Assembly: GCA_029289265.1 (NCBI GenBank)
Contig: JARFTX010000026.1
Location: forward strand, 1-43,606
DNA: 43,606 bases
Direction of reading: 5' to 3'
Source: Gammaproteobacteria bacterium
GTDB taxonomy: Bacteria > Pseudomonadota > Gammaproteobacteria > Burkholderiales > Rhodocyclaceae
A program made the translations under genes and the position numbers. Positions 7,822-15,636 of this stretch are shown piece by piece. Each line of letters begins with the position of its first letter. The stretch's first letter is position 1. The notes beneath the pieces were generated by a model. It saw nothing but the letters and a program-made list of their open reading frames with translations, was not told the origin of the DNA and searched no databases.

Positions 7822-9066
7822 TCACACCAGCACCTCGGTCACCGCCGGATGGCCGAGGAAGGCCTGCGGGCTCGCGCTCGCGCCGTAGGCGCCGGACTGG
7901 AACACCACGACGAGATCGCCCGGCGCGGCCGCCGGCAGCGCCATGCGCTCGGCGAGCAGGTCGAGCGGGGTGCACAGCGGCCCGACGACCGTGACCGATT
8001 CGGTGTCCGCGGCATCCATGCGGGTGCCGATCGCGACCGGGTAGTTCTTGCGGATGACCTGGCCGAAATTGCCGGAGGCCGACAGGTGGTGGTGCAACCC
8101 GCCGTCGGTGACGAGGAAGGTGTGGCCGCGCGAGACCTTGCGGTCGAGCACCCGGCAGACATAGACGCCGGCCTCGCCGACCAGATAGCGGCCTAGCTCC
8201 AGCACGATTTGCGCTTGCGGCAGATGACTCGCGGCCTCGTCGACCAGGGCGGCGAGGTGGGCGCCGATCGGCGCGAGATCGAGGCGGCGCTCGCCCGGGA
8301 AGTAGGGGATGCCGAAGCCGCCGCCGAGGTTCAGGAAGGCGACCGGCGCCGGCGCGTGCTCGGCCAGCCGCAGGGCGAGCTCGAAGCTCTTGCGCTGCGC
8401 CTCGACGATGGCCTCGGCCCTGAGGTTCTGCGAGCCGGCGAAGAGGTGGAAGCCCTCGAAGGCGAGGCCGGCCGCGCCGATCGCGGCGAGCAGGCGCGGC
8501 ACTTCCTCGGCGTCGACGCCGAACGGCTTGGGCCCGCCGCCCATCTTCATGCCCGAGCTCTTGAGCTCGAAGTCGGGATTGACGCGCACCGACACCCGCG
8601 CCGGCAGCCCCAGCGCCTGCGAGGCGGCAGCAAGCACGGGCACTTCGCGGAAGGACTCGACATTGACCATGATGCCGGCGGCGACCGCCTGGCGCAGCTC
8701 GGCCTCGCTCTTGCCAGGGCCGGCGAAGCTGATCTCGTGCGGATCGGCGCCGGCATCGAGCGCGACCTTGAGCTCCCCGCCCGACGCCACGTCGATGCCG
8801 TCGACACGCTGCGCAATGTGGGCGACCAGCGCGGCCATCGGGTTCGCCTTCATCGCGTAGTGAAGCTTCACCGCAGGCGGCAGCGCAGCGCGCAGCTCGG
8901 CGATGCGTGCGTCGAGAAGACCCCGGTCGTAGGCGTAGAACGGCGTGCGCCCAACGCGCGCGGCGAGCCGCGAGAGCGGCAGGCCGCCGACGACGAGCTC
9001 GTTGCCGTCGACCGTGAAGCCGGTCATCGGGGCGTGGGCGGGAGGCTGGCGGGTCGTATCGGTCAT
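7822..9066 (-). CDS. pyridoxal-dependent decarboxylase, exosortase A system-associated
   Basis: A 414-residue fold-type III PLP enzyme of the LysA/ornithine decarboxylase group. The PLP Lys lies in H-Y-A-M-K-A-N at about residues 70-76, the glycine-rich phosphate loop is L-N-L-G-G-G-F-G-I, E-L-G-R-Y-L-V is the substrate/phosphate segment, and the active-site Cys sits in G-P-L-C-T-P-L-D. The family is known as the decarboxylase that travels with exosortase A and a partner AMP-forming ligase. That ligase lies 66 bases upstream on the same strand. It probably decarboxylates a basic amino acid or diaminopimelate-like substrate to supply an amine for matrix modification, but the true substrate is unknown. 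Confidence 0.9.
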   Translation of the reverse strand: MTDTTRQPPAHAPMTGFTVDGNELVVGGLPLSRLAARVGRTPFYAYDRGLLDARIAELRAALPPAVKLHYAMKANPMAALVAHIAQRVDGIDVASGGELKVALDAGADPHEISFAGPGKSEAELRQAVAAGIMVNVESFREVPVLAAASQALGLPARVSVRVNPDFELKSSGMKMGGGPKPFGVDAEEVPRLLAAIGAAGLAFEGFHLFAGSQNLRAEAIVEAQRKSFELALRLAEHAPAPVAFLNLGGGFGIPYFPGERRLDLAPIGAHLAALVDEAASHLPQAQIVLELGRYLVGEAGVYVCRVLDRKVSRGHTFLVTDGGLHHHLSASGNFGQVIRKNYPVAIGTRMDAADTESVTVVGPLCTPLDLLAERMALPAAAPGDLVVVFQSGAYGASASPQAFLGHPAVTEVLV

Positions 9067-9132
9067 CGGTGGTGGGGCTTGCTTGCTGTCAGTGGCGCTC
9101 GGGCAGGGAGGTCGGGCGGGGGCGGCAGGTGT

Positions 9133-10734
9133 TCAGGTGCCGGTCGCATCGCGCTCCAGCCACTCGGTCGAGAGCGTCTTGCGGTCGATCTTGCCGTTGG
9201 GGTTGCGCGGCAGCGGGCCGTCGCGCGCTTCGATTTGGGCCGGTACCATGTAGGCCGGCATGCGGATGCGGCATTCGGCGAGCAGTTGTGCGGTGTCGAG
9301 GCGGCCGCCGTCGGGCGGGGTCGCAATCACGCAGATGGCCTGGCCGAGCGTGTCGTGCGGCACGCCGAACGCGACGCACTCGCCCACGAGCCGCGTCGCG
9401 TAGAGGATCTCCTCGACCTCGGTCGGGCTCACGCGATAGCCCGAGGTCTTCATCATTTCGTCGCGGCGGCCGATGAAGTAAAGATAGCCTTCCTCGTCGG
9501 CCCGGACCGTGTCGCCCGAGAAGACAGCGATCTCGGGCAGCACCAGGCCCTTGTCGCGCCCGGACTGGGGCGGCAGCGGGCGGAAGCGCTCGGCGGTCTT
9601 CTCCGGGTCGTTCCAGTAGCCCAGCGCGACCAGCGCGCCGCGCTGCACCAACTCGCCCGGCTCGTTAGGCGCGCACGGGGTGCCGTCCTCGCGCAGCACC
9701 AGCACCTCGGAGTTGGGGATGGACTTGCCGATCGAGTCGGGTCGGCGGTCGGCCTCCCCGGGCGGCAGGTAGGTCGCGCGAAACGCCTCGGTGAGGCCGT
9801 ACATCAGGTAGGGGCGGGTCGCCGGCAGCATCCGGCGCAGCCGCTTGAGCGTCTCGAGCGGCATGCGCCCGCCGGTGTTGGCGAGGTAGCGCAGGTGCTC
9901 GGTGACGGTCTCCGGCCAGTCGAGCTGCGAGAGCTGGATCCACAGCGGCGGCACCGCCGTGAGGCCGGTGACGCGCTCGGCGACGACCGCCTTGAGCACG
10001 TCGCGCGGCAGCAGGTAGTTGAGCAGCACGACGCGCGCGCCGACGTGGAAGGCGGTGGTGAGCTGCGAGAAGCCGGCGTCGAAGGAGAGTGGCAGTGCCG
10101 CCAGCAGAGTGTCGTCGGCGCGGTTCTCGAGGTACTGGGCGACGCTCTTCGCGCCCGTCACCATGTTGCGGTGGGAGAGCACGACGCCCTTGGGACGGCC
10201 GGTGCTGCCCGAGGTGTACAGGATCGCCGCCATGTCGGTGTCGACGATGCGGTGACCGGCGCGCGGCGGCGCGTCGGCGAGCTCGCGCCACAGGTGCACG
10301 CTCGCGCCCGCGAGCTCCGGTCGGCGCGCCGGCTCGCCGGTCAGCACGACGTGGCGCAGGTCATGGCAGCGGGTGAGCGTCTCGGCGAGCGTCGCGAAGC
10401 GCTCGGGCGAGGTCACCAGCACGCGCACGTTGCAATCCTGGAGGATGTAGCCGACCTGCTCGGGCTTGAGGATGGGGTTGACCGGGACGAACACGCCCCC
10501 GGCCGCGGTGGTGCCGAACGCGGCGGCGATCAGTTCCACGCGCTTGTCGAGGTAGATCGCGACCCGCTCGGAGCGGGCGAGCCCGAGCGCGATCAGCCCG
10601 GCGGCGAAACCGCCGACCGCCGTATCCAGTTCTGCGTAGGATCGGCTCTGTCCGGCGAAGGTGAGCGCGGGCGACTCGGGCGTGCGCTCGGCTGAGTGGC
10701 CGATCAGCTGATGCAGCAGGAAGGTCGATGTCAT
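9133..10734 (-). CDS. acyl-CoA ligase (AMP-forming), exosortase A system-associated
   Basis: A 533-residue member of the ANL adenylating superfamily. The P-loop is Y-T-S-G-S-T-G-R-P-K-G (about residues 175-185), the A5-type segment is M-Y-G-L-T-E, and the hinge and C-terminal catalytic Lys are in N-P-N-G-K-I-D-R-K. The segment L-S-F-D-A-G-F-S resembles the A4 motif of amino-acid-adenylating enzymes, where the Asp binds the substrate amine, so the substrate may be amino-acid-like. The ATG at 10734 begins the usual N-terminus (T-S-T-F-L-L-H-Q); the open frame runs further upstream without family similarity. It pairs with the decarboxylase downstream and probably loads the carrier protein encoded at 13398. 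Confidence 0.9.
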   Translation of the reverse strand: MTSTFLLHQLIGHSAERTPESPALTFAGQSRSYAELDTAVGGFAAGLIALGLARSERVAIYLDKRVELIAAAFGTTAAGGVFVPVNPILKPEQVGYILQDCNVRVLVTSPERFATLAETLTRCHDLRHVVLTGEPARRPELAGASVHLWRELADAPPRAGHRIVDTDMAAILYTSGSTGRPKGVVLSHRNMVTGAKSVAQYLENRADDTLLAALPLSFDAGFSQLTTAFHVGARVVLLNYLLPRDVLKAVVAERVTGLTAVPPLWIQLSQLDWPETVTEHLRYLANTGGRMPLETLKRLRRMLPATRPYLMYGLTEAFRATYLPPGEADRRPDSIGKSIPNSEVLVLREDGTPCAPNEPGELVQRGALVALGYWNDPEKTAERFRPLPPQSGRDKGLVLPEIAVFSGDTVRADEEGYLYFIGRRDEMMKTSGYRVSPTEVEEILYATRLVGECVAFGVPHDTLGQAICVIATPPDGGRLDTAQLLAECRIRMPAYMVPAQIEARDGPLPRNPNGKIDRKTLSTEWLERDATGT

Positions 10735-10807
10735 GGACGGGTTCCGTGGCGCCCCATGCGCGGGGGTTGCGGTCGGTATTCTGGCATTCCGTTGGCTTGC
10801 GGTCGCG

Positions 10808-11842
10808 TTAATTATCACCGTTCGACCGCACGCGGCGCACGACTTTGCCGCCGAAGTGGTGCGCCGCCGCGGCGAGTCCGCGCGCGCTCGCCGGGTTGAA
10901 GGCGACGAGGCCGACGCGCTCGCGCCTGAGCGGCGTCCAGTCGCGTTTGTAGGCATCGTCGCCGATCAGGTAGTCGATCTCGGCGACGCCGTCGGACTCG
11001 ATCACGTGGCGCATCAGCGCGGCGGTGAGCACCGTGCCGACCGATAAGTCTCGCCAGGCCGGGTCGTAGGCGAGCTTGACGATATGCGCCTTGCCGGCGG
11101 CGACCAGCCAGATTTGCGCGGCGGCGGGTTGACCGTCGAGCTCGATTACGCCGAGTCGCAGCCAGCCGCAGCGGGCGGCGAGGCGGCACAGCCCGGGGAT
11201 GAAGTCCGGCCAGGGCTCGGGGCGCTTCCAGCTCGCCGCGTAGACGCGCTCGAAGCCCGCGATCGCCGCCTCCAGCTGGGCGTCCGGGGCCTGCTGGATG
11301 CGCAGGCGGAAGTCGGGTCGCCGTTCGAGCCGGTTGCGGGCGCGGCGGAACGTGTTGCGCAGCGCCGACGGGCGCTCGGCCAGGTAGGCCTCGAAATCGG
11401 CGGTGACGATCGGTGCGTACCAGTTGCCGAAGCAGAAGTAGGTGTCGGCGATCCAGCCCGCCTGGCGCAACGCTGCCAGCGCTGTGGCATGGAACGCTCC
11501 CCCTGCGGCGAGCGGCGCGAGGCGCAAGACGGCCGTGCCGTCGTAACGCAGTTTCGCGAAAGTCGCCGCGAGCGATGCCGGATCCAGTTGGTCCAGGCCG
11601 ATCGGGGCGTAGAGCGGGGTGTAGAAATTGGCGAGCGCATCGACCCTGTGTCGTGATTCGGGGAGGCGCATGAGCGGCAGGAGCGCGGCGTCGTCCTGCC
11701 CGGTCGGCCCGACCGGCGCGAACTTGACCGCGGTGCCGGGCGGAAGCGCCGTCGCCGCAAGGAGATCGAACCACTCGCGCGTGCAATGGGGATCGCCGGC
11801 ATCGAGCTCGGCGGCGGGCTGGGACATGGTTGCGCTTGTCAT
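10808..11842 (-). CDS. GNAT / FemAB-like acetyltransferase (BcsL/CelD type)
   Basis: A 344-residue protein whose second half (about residues 155-310) matches the GNAT-fold Acetyltransf_6/CelD family: L-R-N-T-F-R-R-A-R-N-R-L near residue 155, then A-A-A-Q-I-W-L-V, K-L-A-Y-D-P-A-W and I-D-Y-L-I-G-D-D-A-Y-K. These families acylate sugars or peptides with CoA- or tRNA-linked donors and are common in exopolysaccharide loci. Its start codon overlaps the stop of the upstream glycosyltransferase by four bases (ATGA), so the two are translationally coupled. It most likely decorates the repeat unit; donor and acceptor cannot be told from sequence. Confidence 0.85.
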   Translation of the reverse strand: MTSATMSQPAAELDAGDPHCTREWFDLLAATALPPGTAVKFAPVGPTGQDDAALLPLMRLPESRHRVDALANFYTPLYAPIGLDQLDPASLAATFAKLRYDGTAVLRLAPLAAGGAFHATALAALRQAGWIADTYFCFGNWYAPIVTADFEAYLAERPSALRNTFRRARNRLERRPDFRLRIQQAPDAQLEAAIAGFERVYAASWKRPEPWPDFIPGLCRLAARCGWLRLGVIELDGQPAAAQIWLVAAGKAHIVKLAYDPAWRDLSVGTVLTAALMRHVIESDGVAEIDYLIGDDAYKRDWTPLRRERVGLVAFNPASARGLAAAAHHFGGKVVRRVRSNGDN

Positions 11843-13095
11843 TGCGCCGCTCCCGCGCTGGCGCCAGGGCCTGGATCGGCGACGGCGGCATCGAGCAGCG
11901 CAGCAAGCCGGCGGGTGCGCTCGCGGCGGGTAAGGCCTTCGAGTGCGGCCTCGCTCGCCAGAGTGCCTTCGTCCGGCGCGGCGACGAAGCGGGCGAGGAG
12001 TGCTGCGATCGCGCCGGCGTCGTCGAGCGGCGCGATCGCCTGGATGCCGGCCGCGCGCACGGCCGCGGCGGTGTCGCCGGCCGGGTCGGTGAGCGCGATC
12101 AAGGGGCGCCGCGCCGCGAGATATTCGTAGAGCTTGGCGGGGATCTGGGCGTTGCAGTTGGCGGCCTGGAGCACCAGCAGCGCGTCGGCCGCCGCCATTT
12201 CGGCCAGCGCATCGCGGTAACCGATCGGCGGCAGGATCTCGATCGCCTCCGCCACGTCGTGGATGCGGGCGAGCTCGTCCAGCAGCGCCTCGTGGCCGGC
12301 AGCGCGAAAGCGCAGGCGCAGCCGCGCAAAGGCCTGCGGGGCGTCGCGCCGTAGGCGCGCGAGCGCCGTAAACAGGGCCGTGGGGTCACGCTCGCTGGGA
12401 TAGACGATGCCGCTGTGGAGCAGCGTGAGCCGGCCTGGCACGAGCGGCCCGCCGGCCGAGGGCAGGGGAAACTCGTCGTCGTAGCCGTTCTCGAGCAGCA
12501 CGATCCGCCCGGCGCGCTGCGGGTAGCGTTCGCGGTAGCTCTCGGCGGCTCCGGGCGCGGTGAAGGTGCTGAAGCAGGCCCGCGCTATGGCCGCGCGCTC
12601 GACCCGCAGAAAGCTGCGCCACTGGGCAGGGTCGGTCGGATAGTCTTCCTGGGCCATCGGATCGCGGAAGTCGGCGATCCACGGCAGGCCGGTGAGGCGT
12701 GCCAGCGTCGCCGCGACGACGTGGGCGGTCGCGACCGGATAGGTCGACCAGATCGCGGCGGGCCGGTGGCGGCGGATCGCCGCCAGCCCTGCCGGTACGG
12801 CGCCGAGCCACCACGAGATCCAGCGGTCGGGGCGCGCCGCGAAGCCGGGGTAGCGGCCGGCGATCGCAAAGTGCCGCGCCGCGTCCCAGGCCTGCGCCCG
12901 GATGACCGGCGTGCCCGCGGGGATCTCGGCGGCGAGGTCATCCGCGCAGCGCTCGTAGGCGCGCGGGTGGGCGCTGAGTACCACCGGCGACCAGCCGAAT
13001 TCGGGCAGATGGCGCACGAAGCGCAACGTCCTCTGGATGCCACTGCTCCCCGCCAGCGGCGGGAAGTGGTAGGCGATCATCAGGACGCGCTGCAT
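11839..13095 (-). CDS. glycosyltransferase family 4-like protein
   Basis: A 418-residue GT-B glycosyltransferase. It starts at ATG 13095 with M-Q-R-V-L-M-I-A-Y-H-F-P-P-L-A-G-S-S-G, the donor-side Gly-rich loop typical of GT4; the open frame upstream lacks similarity. The middle contains W-I-A-D-F-R-D-P-M, and the C-terminal domain has L-L-H-S-G-I-V-Y-P then P-A-K-L-Y-E-Y-L-A-A-R-R-P, the nucleotide-sugar binding E-x7-E-type region. It should add a sugar to the lipid-linked repeat at the inner membrane. It heads the reverse-strand operon-like block that ends with the flippase and is divergent from the carrier-protein gene. Confidence 0.88.
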   Translation of the reverse strand: MQRVLMIAYHFPPLAGSSGIQRTLRFVRHLPEFGWSPVVLSAHPRAYERCADDLAAEIPAGTPVIRAQAWDAARHFAIAGRYPGFAARPDRWISWWLGAVPAGLAAIRRHRPAAIWSTYPVATAHVVAATLARLTGLPWIADFRDPMAQEDYPTDPAQWRSFLRVERAAIARACFSTFTAPGAAESYRERYPQRAGRIVLLENGYDDEFPLPSAGGPLVPGRLTLLHSGIVYPSERDPTALFTALARLRRDAPQAFARLRLRFRAAGHEALLDELARIHDVAEAIEILPPIGYRDALAEMAAADALLVLQAANCNAQIPAKLYEYLAARRPLIALTDPAGDTAAAVRAAGIQAIAPLDDAGAIAALLARFVAAPDEGTLASEAALEGLTRRERTRRLAALLDAAVADPGPGASAGAAQ

Positions 13096-13397
13096 CGCTC
13101 GGCCATTGGCGTTCGTGGGCAGGGGGTGTTCGTCGGCAGCAGGCCGGTGTTCAGGGATCGACGGCATATAATAGGCGATTGCGGCGAGGCCGAAAAATTC
13201 GTCATATGGGCGACGGCGTAGCCGGCGGCTCGGGGCGCCGATCCCCGCAGCGGGCAGCCCGACGGGCGTCGGACCGCGGGGAGGTGTCGCGCTAGCGGGG
13301 GCGCAGTGGTATGTTTCCCCCTGCCGCAAGGCGCAAGCCGCAAGAGCAGTGCCGGCGCGTCTGGCGCCCTCGAAAGTGAATCGACCGGAGCATCCGA
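13096..13397. promoter_or_regulatory. divergent promoter region between glycosyltransferase and carrier-protein operons
   Basis: About 300 bases without a gene. A perfect TATAAT lies at 13167-13172, embedded in an A/T-rich island that is unusual for this DNA. Its complement can be read as TATTAT in the reverse direction, toward the glycosyltransferase about 75 bases away. Neither direction has a good -35 at 16-18 bases, so direction is undecided. At the right end CCGGAG at 13385-13390 is the ribosome-binding site for the TTG start at 13398. Confidence 0.35.
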
Positions 13398-13655
13398 TTG
13401 AATACCAAGCACGAAGTCCTCGCGATTCTCGACGAAGTCCTGAGCCTCGATGGTCGGGCCGCGGATTTCGACCTCGATACGCCGTTGCTCGGAGCCTTGC
13501 CCGAATTGGACTCGATGGCGGTGGTCGGCGTGATCAACCTGCTCGAGGAGCGCTTCGGCTTCTTCGTCGAGGATGACGAGATCGACGGCTCCACCTTTGG
13601 CAGCGTCGGTTCGCTCGTCGCCTTCGTCGAGGGCAAGCAGGCCCACGCCGGCTGA
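13398..13655 (+). CDS. acyl carrier protein, exosortase A system-associated
   Basis: An 85-residue four-helix carrier protein. The phosphopantetheine attachment Ser is Ser39 in E-L-D-S-M, followed by the recognition helix V-V-G-V-I-N-L-L-E-E-R-F-G. The start is TTG with a CCGGAG site eight bases upstream; no ATG lies nearby in frame. It is followed 11 bases later by the exosortase-associated hydrolase genes. It presumably carries the acyl or aminoacyl group activated by the AMP-forming ligase encoded at 9133-10734, separate from the second carrier protein of the cassette at 18.2 kb. Confidence 0.9.
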   Translation: MNTKHEVLAILDEVLSLDGRAADFDLDTPLLGALPELDSMAVVGVINLLEERFGFFVEDDEIDGSTFGSVGSLVAFVEGKQAHAG

Positions 13656-13666
13656 CCGGCTGCGCC

Positions 13667-14548
13667 TTGAAGCCGGACGCCTTCTTTCTCGATGCGCGCT
13701 CCGGCCGGCGCTTCTGCCTGGCGACTCGTCCTTCGGTTGCCCCGGTGGGCGGCCTGCTCTATCTCCATCCCTTTGCCGAGGAGCTGAACAAGACCCGCCG
13801 CATGGCGGCGCTGGCGGCCCGTGCCTTCGCCGCGCAGGGCTGGCTGGTGCTGCAGATCGACCATCTCGGTTGCGGCGACAGCGCCGGCGACTTCGGCGAC
13901 GCCGCCTGGCACGACTGGATCGACGACGCCGCGCTCGCCTGGCGGTGGCTGCGCGGGCAGTGCGAGGGGCCGCTCGCGCTGTGGACGCTGCGTGCGGGGA
14001 GCCTGGTCGCCGCAGACTGGCTGGCCGCCTCGGGCGAGCGCCCGCCGTGGTTGATGTGGCAACCCGTGTTCGACGGCGATCGGCATCTGGCGGCCTTCCT
14101 GCGGCTCAAAGCGGCGGGCGAGATGCTCGAAGGCGGCGAGGCGAAGGCGACGGTAGCTGGCCTGCGCGCCCGCCTCGCAGCGGGCGAAGCGGTCGAGGTG
14201 GCCGGCTATCGTATCTCGTCGCCGCTCGCCGCAGGCATGGCCGCGGCCCGGCTCGAGTCGTCATTTGCGGTCGAAGAGGCGCCGCAGGCAGCGCCAGCCG
14301 CGGCGACACGCCTGCACGCGGCCGGCGAGTGCCGCATCGGTCCGGCTGCCCTCTTCGAGATCGCTTCCGCGCAACGCGCATCGGTGTCCCCGGCGGTCGA
14401 GGCGCTCGTCCGGCGGGCATATGAAGCCGGCGTTGAGATCGCGGCCGAGGCGGTGGTCGGGCCGGCCTTCTGGCAGAGCGTCGAGATCGAGGCGGCCCCG
14501 GGGCTGATCGAGCGCTCGTGCGCCGCGCTCGCCCGCTTCCTCGCATGA
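13667..14548 (+). CDS. alpha/beta hydrolase, exosortase A system-associated (hydrolase 2 type)
   Basis: A 293-residue alpha/beta-hydrolase-fold protein. It shows the oxyanion-side H-P-F-A-E-E-L-N-K-T-R-R-M segment near residues 34-46 and I-D-H-L-G-C-G-D-S-A-G-D, which are characteristic of the exosortase-A-associated hydrolase 2 family. At the nucleophile elbow, where G-x-S-x-G is expected, it reads L-W-T-L-R-A-G-S with no Ser or Cys in the usual place, so it may be a non-classical or non-catalytic member. TTG start 11 bases after the carrier-protein stop; its own stop overlaps the next start (ATGA). The family's role is unknown; thioester release or acyl transfer from the carrier is plausible. 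Confidence 0.85.
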   Translation: MKPDAFFLDARSGRRFCLATRPSVAPVGGLLYLHPFAEELNKTRRMAALAARAFAAQGWLVLQIDHLGCGDSAGDFGDAAWHDWIDDAALAWRWLRGQCEGPLALWTLRAGSLVAADWLAASGERPPWLMWQPVFDGDRHLAAFLRLKAAGEMLEGGEAKATVAGLRARLAAGEAVEVAGYRISSPLAAGMAAARLESSFAVEEAPQAAPAAATRLHAAGECRIGPAALFEIASAQRASVSPAVEALVRRAYEAGVEIAAEAVVGPAFWQSVEIEAAPGLIERSCAALARFLA

Positions 14549-15432
14549 ACGTGCTCGAGTCCGCCCGGGTGTTCGACTGCGCGGGCGACGCGCTGGTCGG
14601 CATCGTGACCCGCCCCGAGACGGCCGCCACGTGCGTGACCGGCGTGCTGATCGTCGTCGGGGGGCCGCAATACCGCATCGGCAGCCACCGCCAGTTCGTC
14701 CATCTGGCCCGCTACCTCGCCCAGCGGGGTGTCGCGTCCATGCGTTTCGACCACCGCGGTTGCGGCGACAGCACGGGCGAAGCGCGGACGTTCGACGCCA
14801 TCGATGAGGACATTCGTGCGGCGATCGACGTTTTCGTCGCCGAGGTGCCGGAGCTGCGGCGGGTGGTGCTGTGGGGGTTGTGCGATGCGGCGAGCGCGGC
14901 GTGCCTCTACGCGCGGCTCGATCGTCGGGTCGGCGGGCTGGTTCTTGCGAATCCGTGGGTTCGCACGGCGGGGGGAGAGGCCCGGACCCGGCTTCGGCAC
15001 TATTACCTGAAGAGGCTCATTGACGGGTCCTTCTGGGCCAAGCTCGCTTCGGGGCGGCTGCGCCCGGCGCAATCGGTGAAAGGCTTCGTCGGCGCCATTC
15101 GTGCGGCCTGCGATCGGCGCGCGTCGCGCGATCGGGAATCGCCGTCTGCGGACCTGCCTTTCCGCATGGCGGCCGCACTGGCCACAAACGGCGCACCGTT
15201 CCTTGTGATCCTCAGCGGTCGCGACTACGTCGCGCGGGAGTTCGAGGCGATGCTGCGTTCGCGTCCGGAGTGGGCGCGGATGCTCGTTCCCGGCGGGCCG
15301 GGAACGGTGGTGCATGCGCCCGATGCCGACCACACGTGTTCCAACGAGGCAGCCCGGGAGGAGGTCGCGCGCACCAGCCTGGACTGGCTTGCCGGACTCG
15401 ACGGCGCGATCGGGGAGAAGCCCCGGCCGTAG
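14545..15432 (+). CDS. alpha/beta hydrolase, exosortase A system-associated (hydrolase 1 type)
   Basis: A 295-residue alpha/beta hydrolase. Key segments are G-G-P-Q-Y-R-I-G-S-H-R-Q-F near residues 36-48, F-D-H-R-G-C-G-D-S-T-G-E, and the nucleophile elbow L-W-G-L-C-D-A-A-S, with Cys where most family-fold enzymes have Ser. Asp (G-R-D-Y) and a late His (D-A-D-H-T) could complete a triad. This matches the exosortase-A hydrolase 1 family. Start ATG 14545 overlaps the stop of hydrolase 2 by four bases, so the pair is coupled. A Cys nucleophile fits thioester chemistry, for example unloading or editing the nearby acyl carrier; that is inference. Confidence 0.87.
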   Translation: MNVLESARVFDCAGDALVGIVTRPETAATCVTGVLIVVGGPQYRIGSHRQFVHLARYLAQRGVASMRFDHRGCGDSTGEARTFDAIDEDIRAAIDVFVAEVPELRRVVLWGLCDAASAACLYARLDRRVGGLVLANPWVRTAGGEARTRLRHYYLKRLIDGSFWAKLASGRLRPAQSVKGFVGAIRAACDRRASRDRESPSADLPFRMAAALATNGAPFLVILSGRDYVAREFEAMLRSRPEWARMLVPGGPGTVVHAPDADHTCSNEAAREEVARTSLDWLAGLDGAIGEKPRP

Positions 15433-15636
15433 GGCTGGCAGCTCACGCGCTTCCCGTTCGTCCGGTTCCGGGCGCCGCGAACCCGCCCGACCGGCGCTCA
15501 ATCAGAGCGTGACATTGTTCTCGAAACTGGGAATAATCGCCGCGTAGAATGTCGTCATCCTACGTGCCGGGCCCCCTGACCGGGCGCTCGCAATGGCGGT
15601 GGCGCCGCATGGGGCGATCCTGGGGAGGTGTCGGCG

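Noticed and set aside
6697-8196. 499-residue open frame on the forward strand
   Set aside because: Opposite the flippase and decarboxylase genes, low-complexity in Arg, Gly, Glu and His, no motif.
8209-10695. 828-residue open frame on the forward strand
   Set aside because: It is the mirror of the decarboxylase and ligase genes on the other strand. Composition is Arg/Ala/Gly/His-rich without any family motif, as expected from GC-rich antisense.
15515-15550. TTGTTC and TAGAAT before the MBOAT gene as a promoter
   Set aside because: The spacer would be 24 bases, too long for sigma-70, and no better -35 pairs with the TAGAAT.
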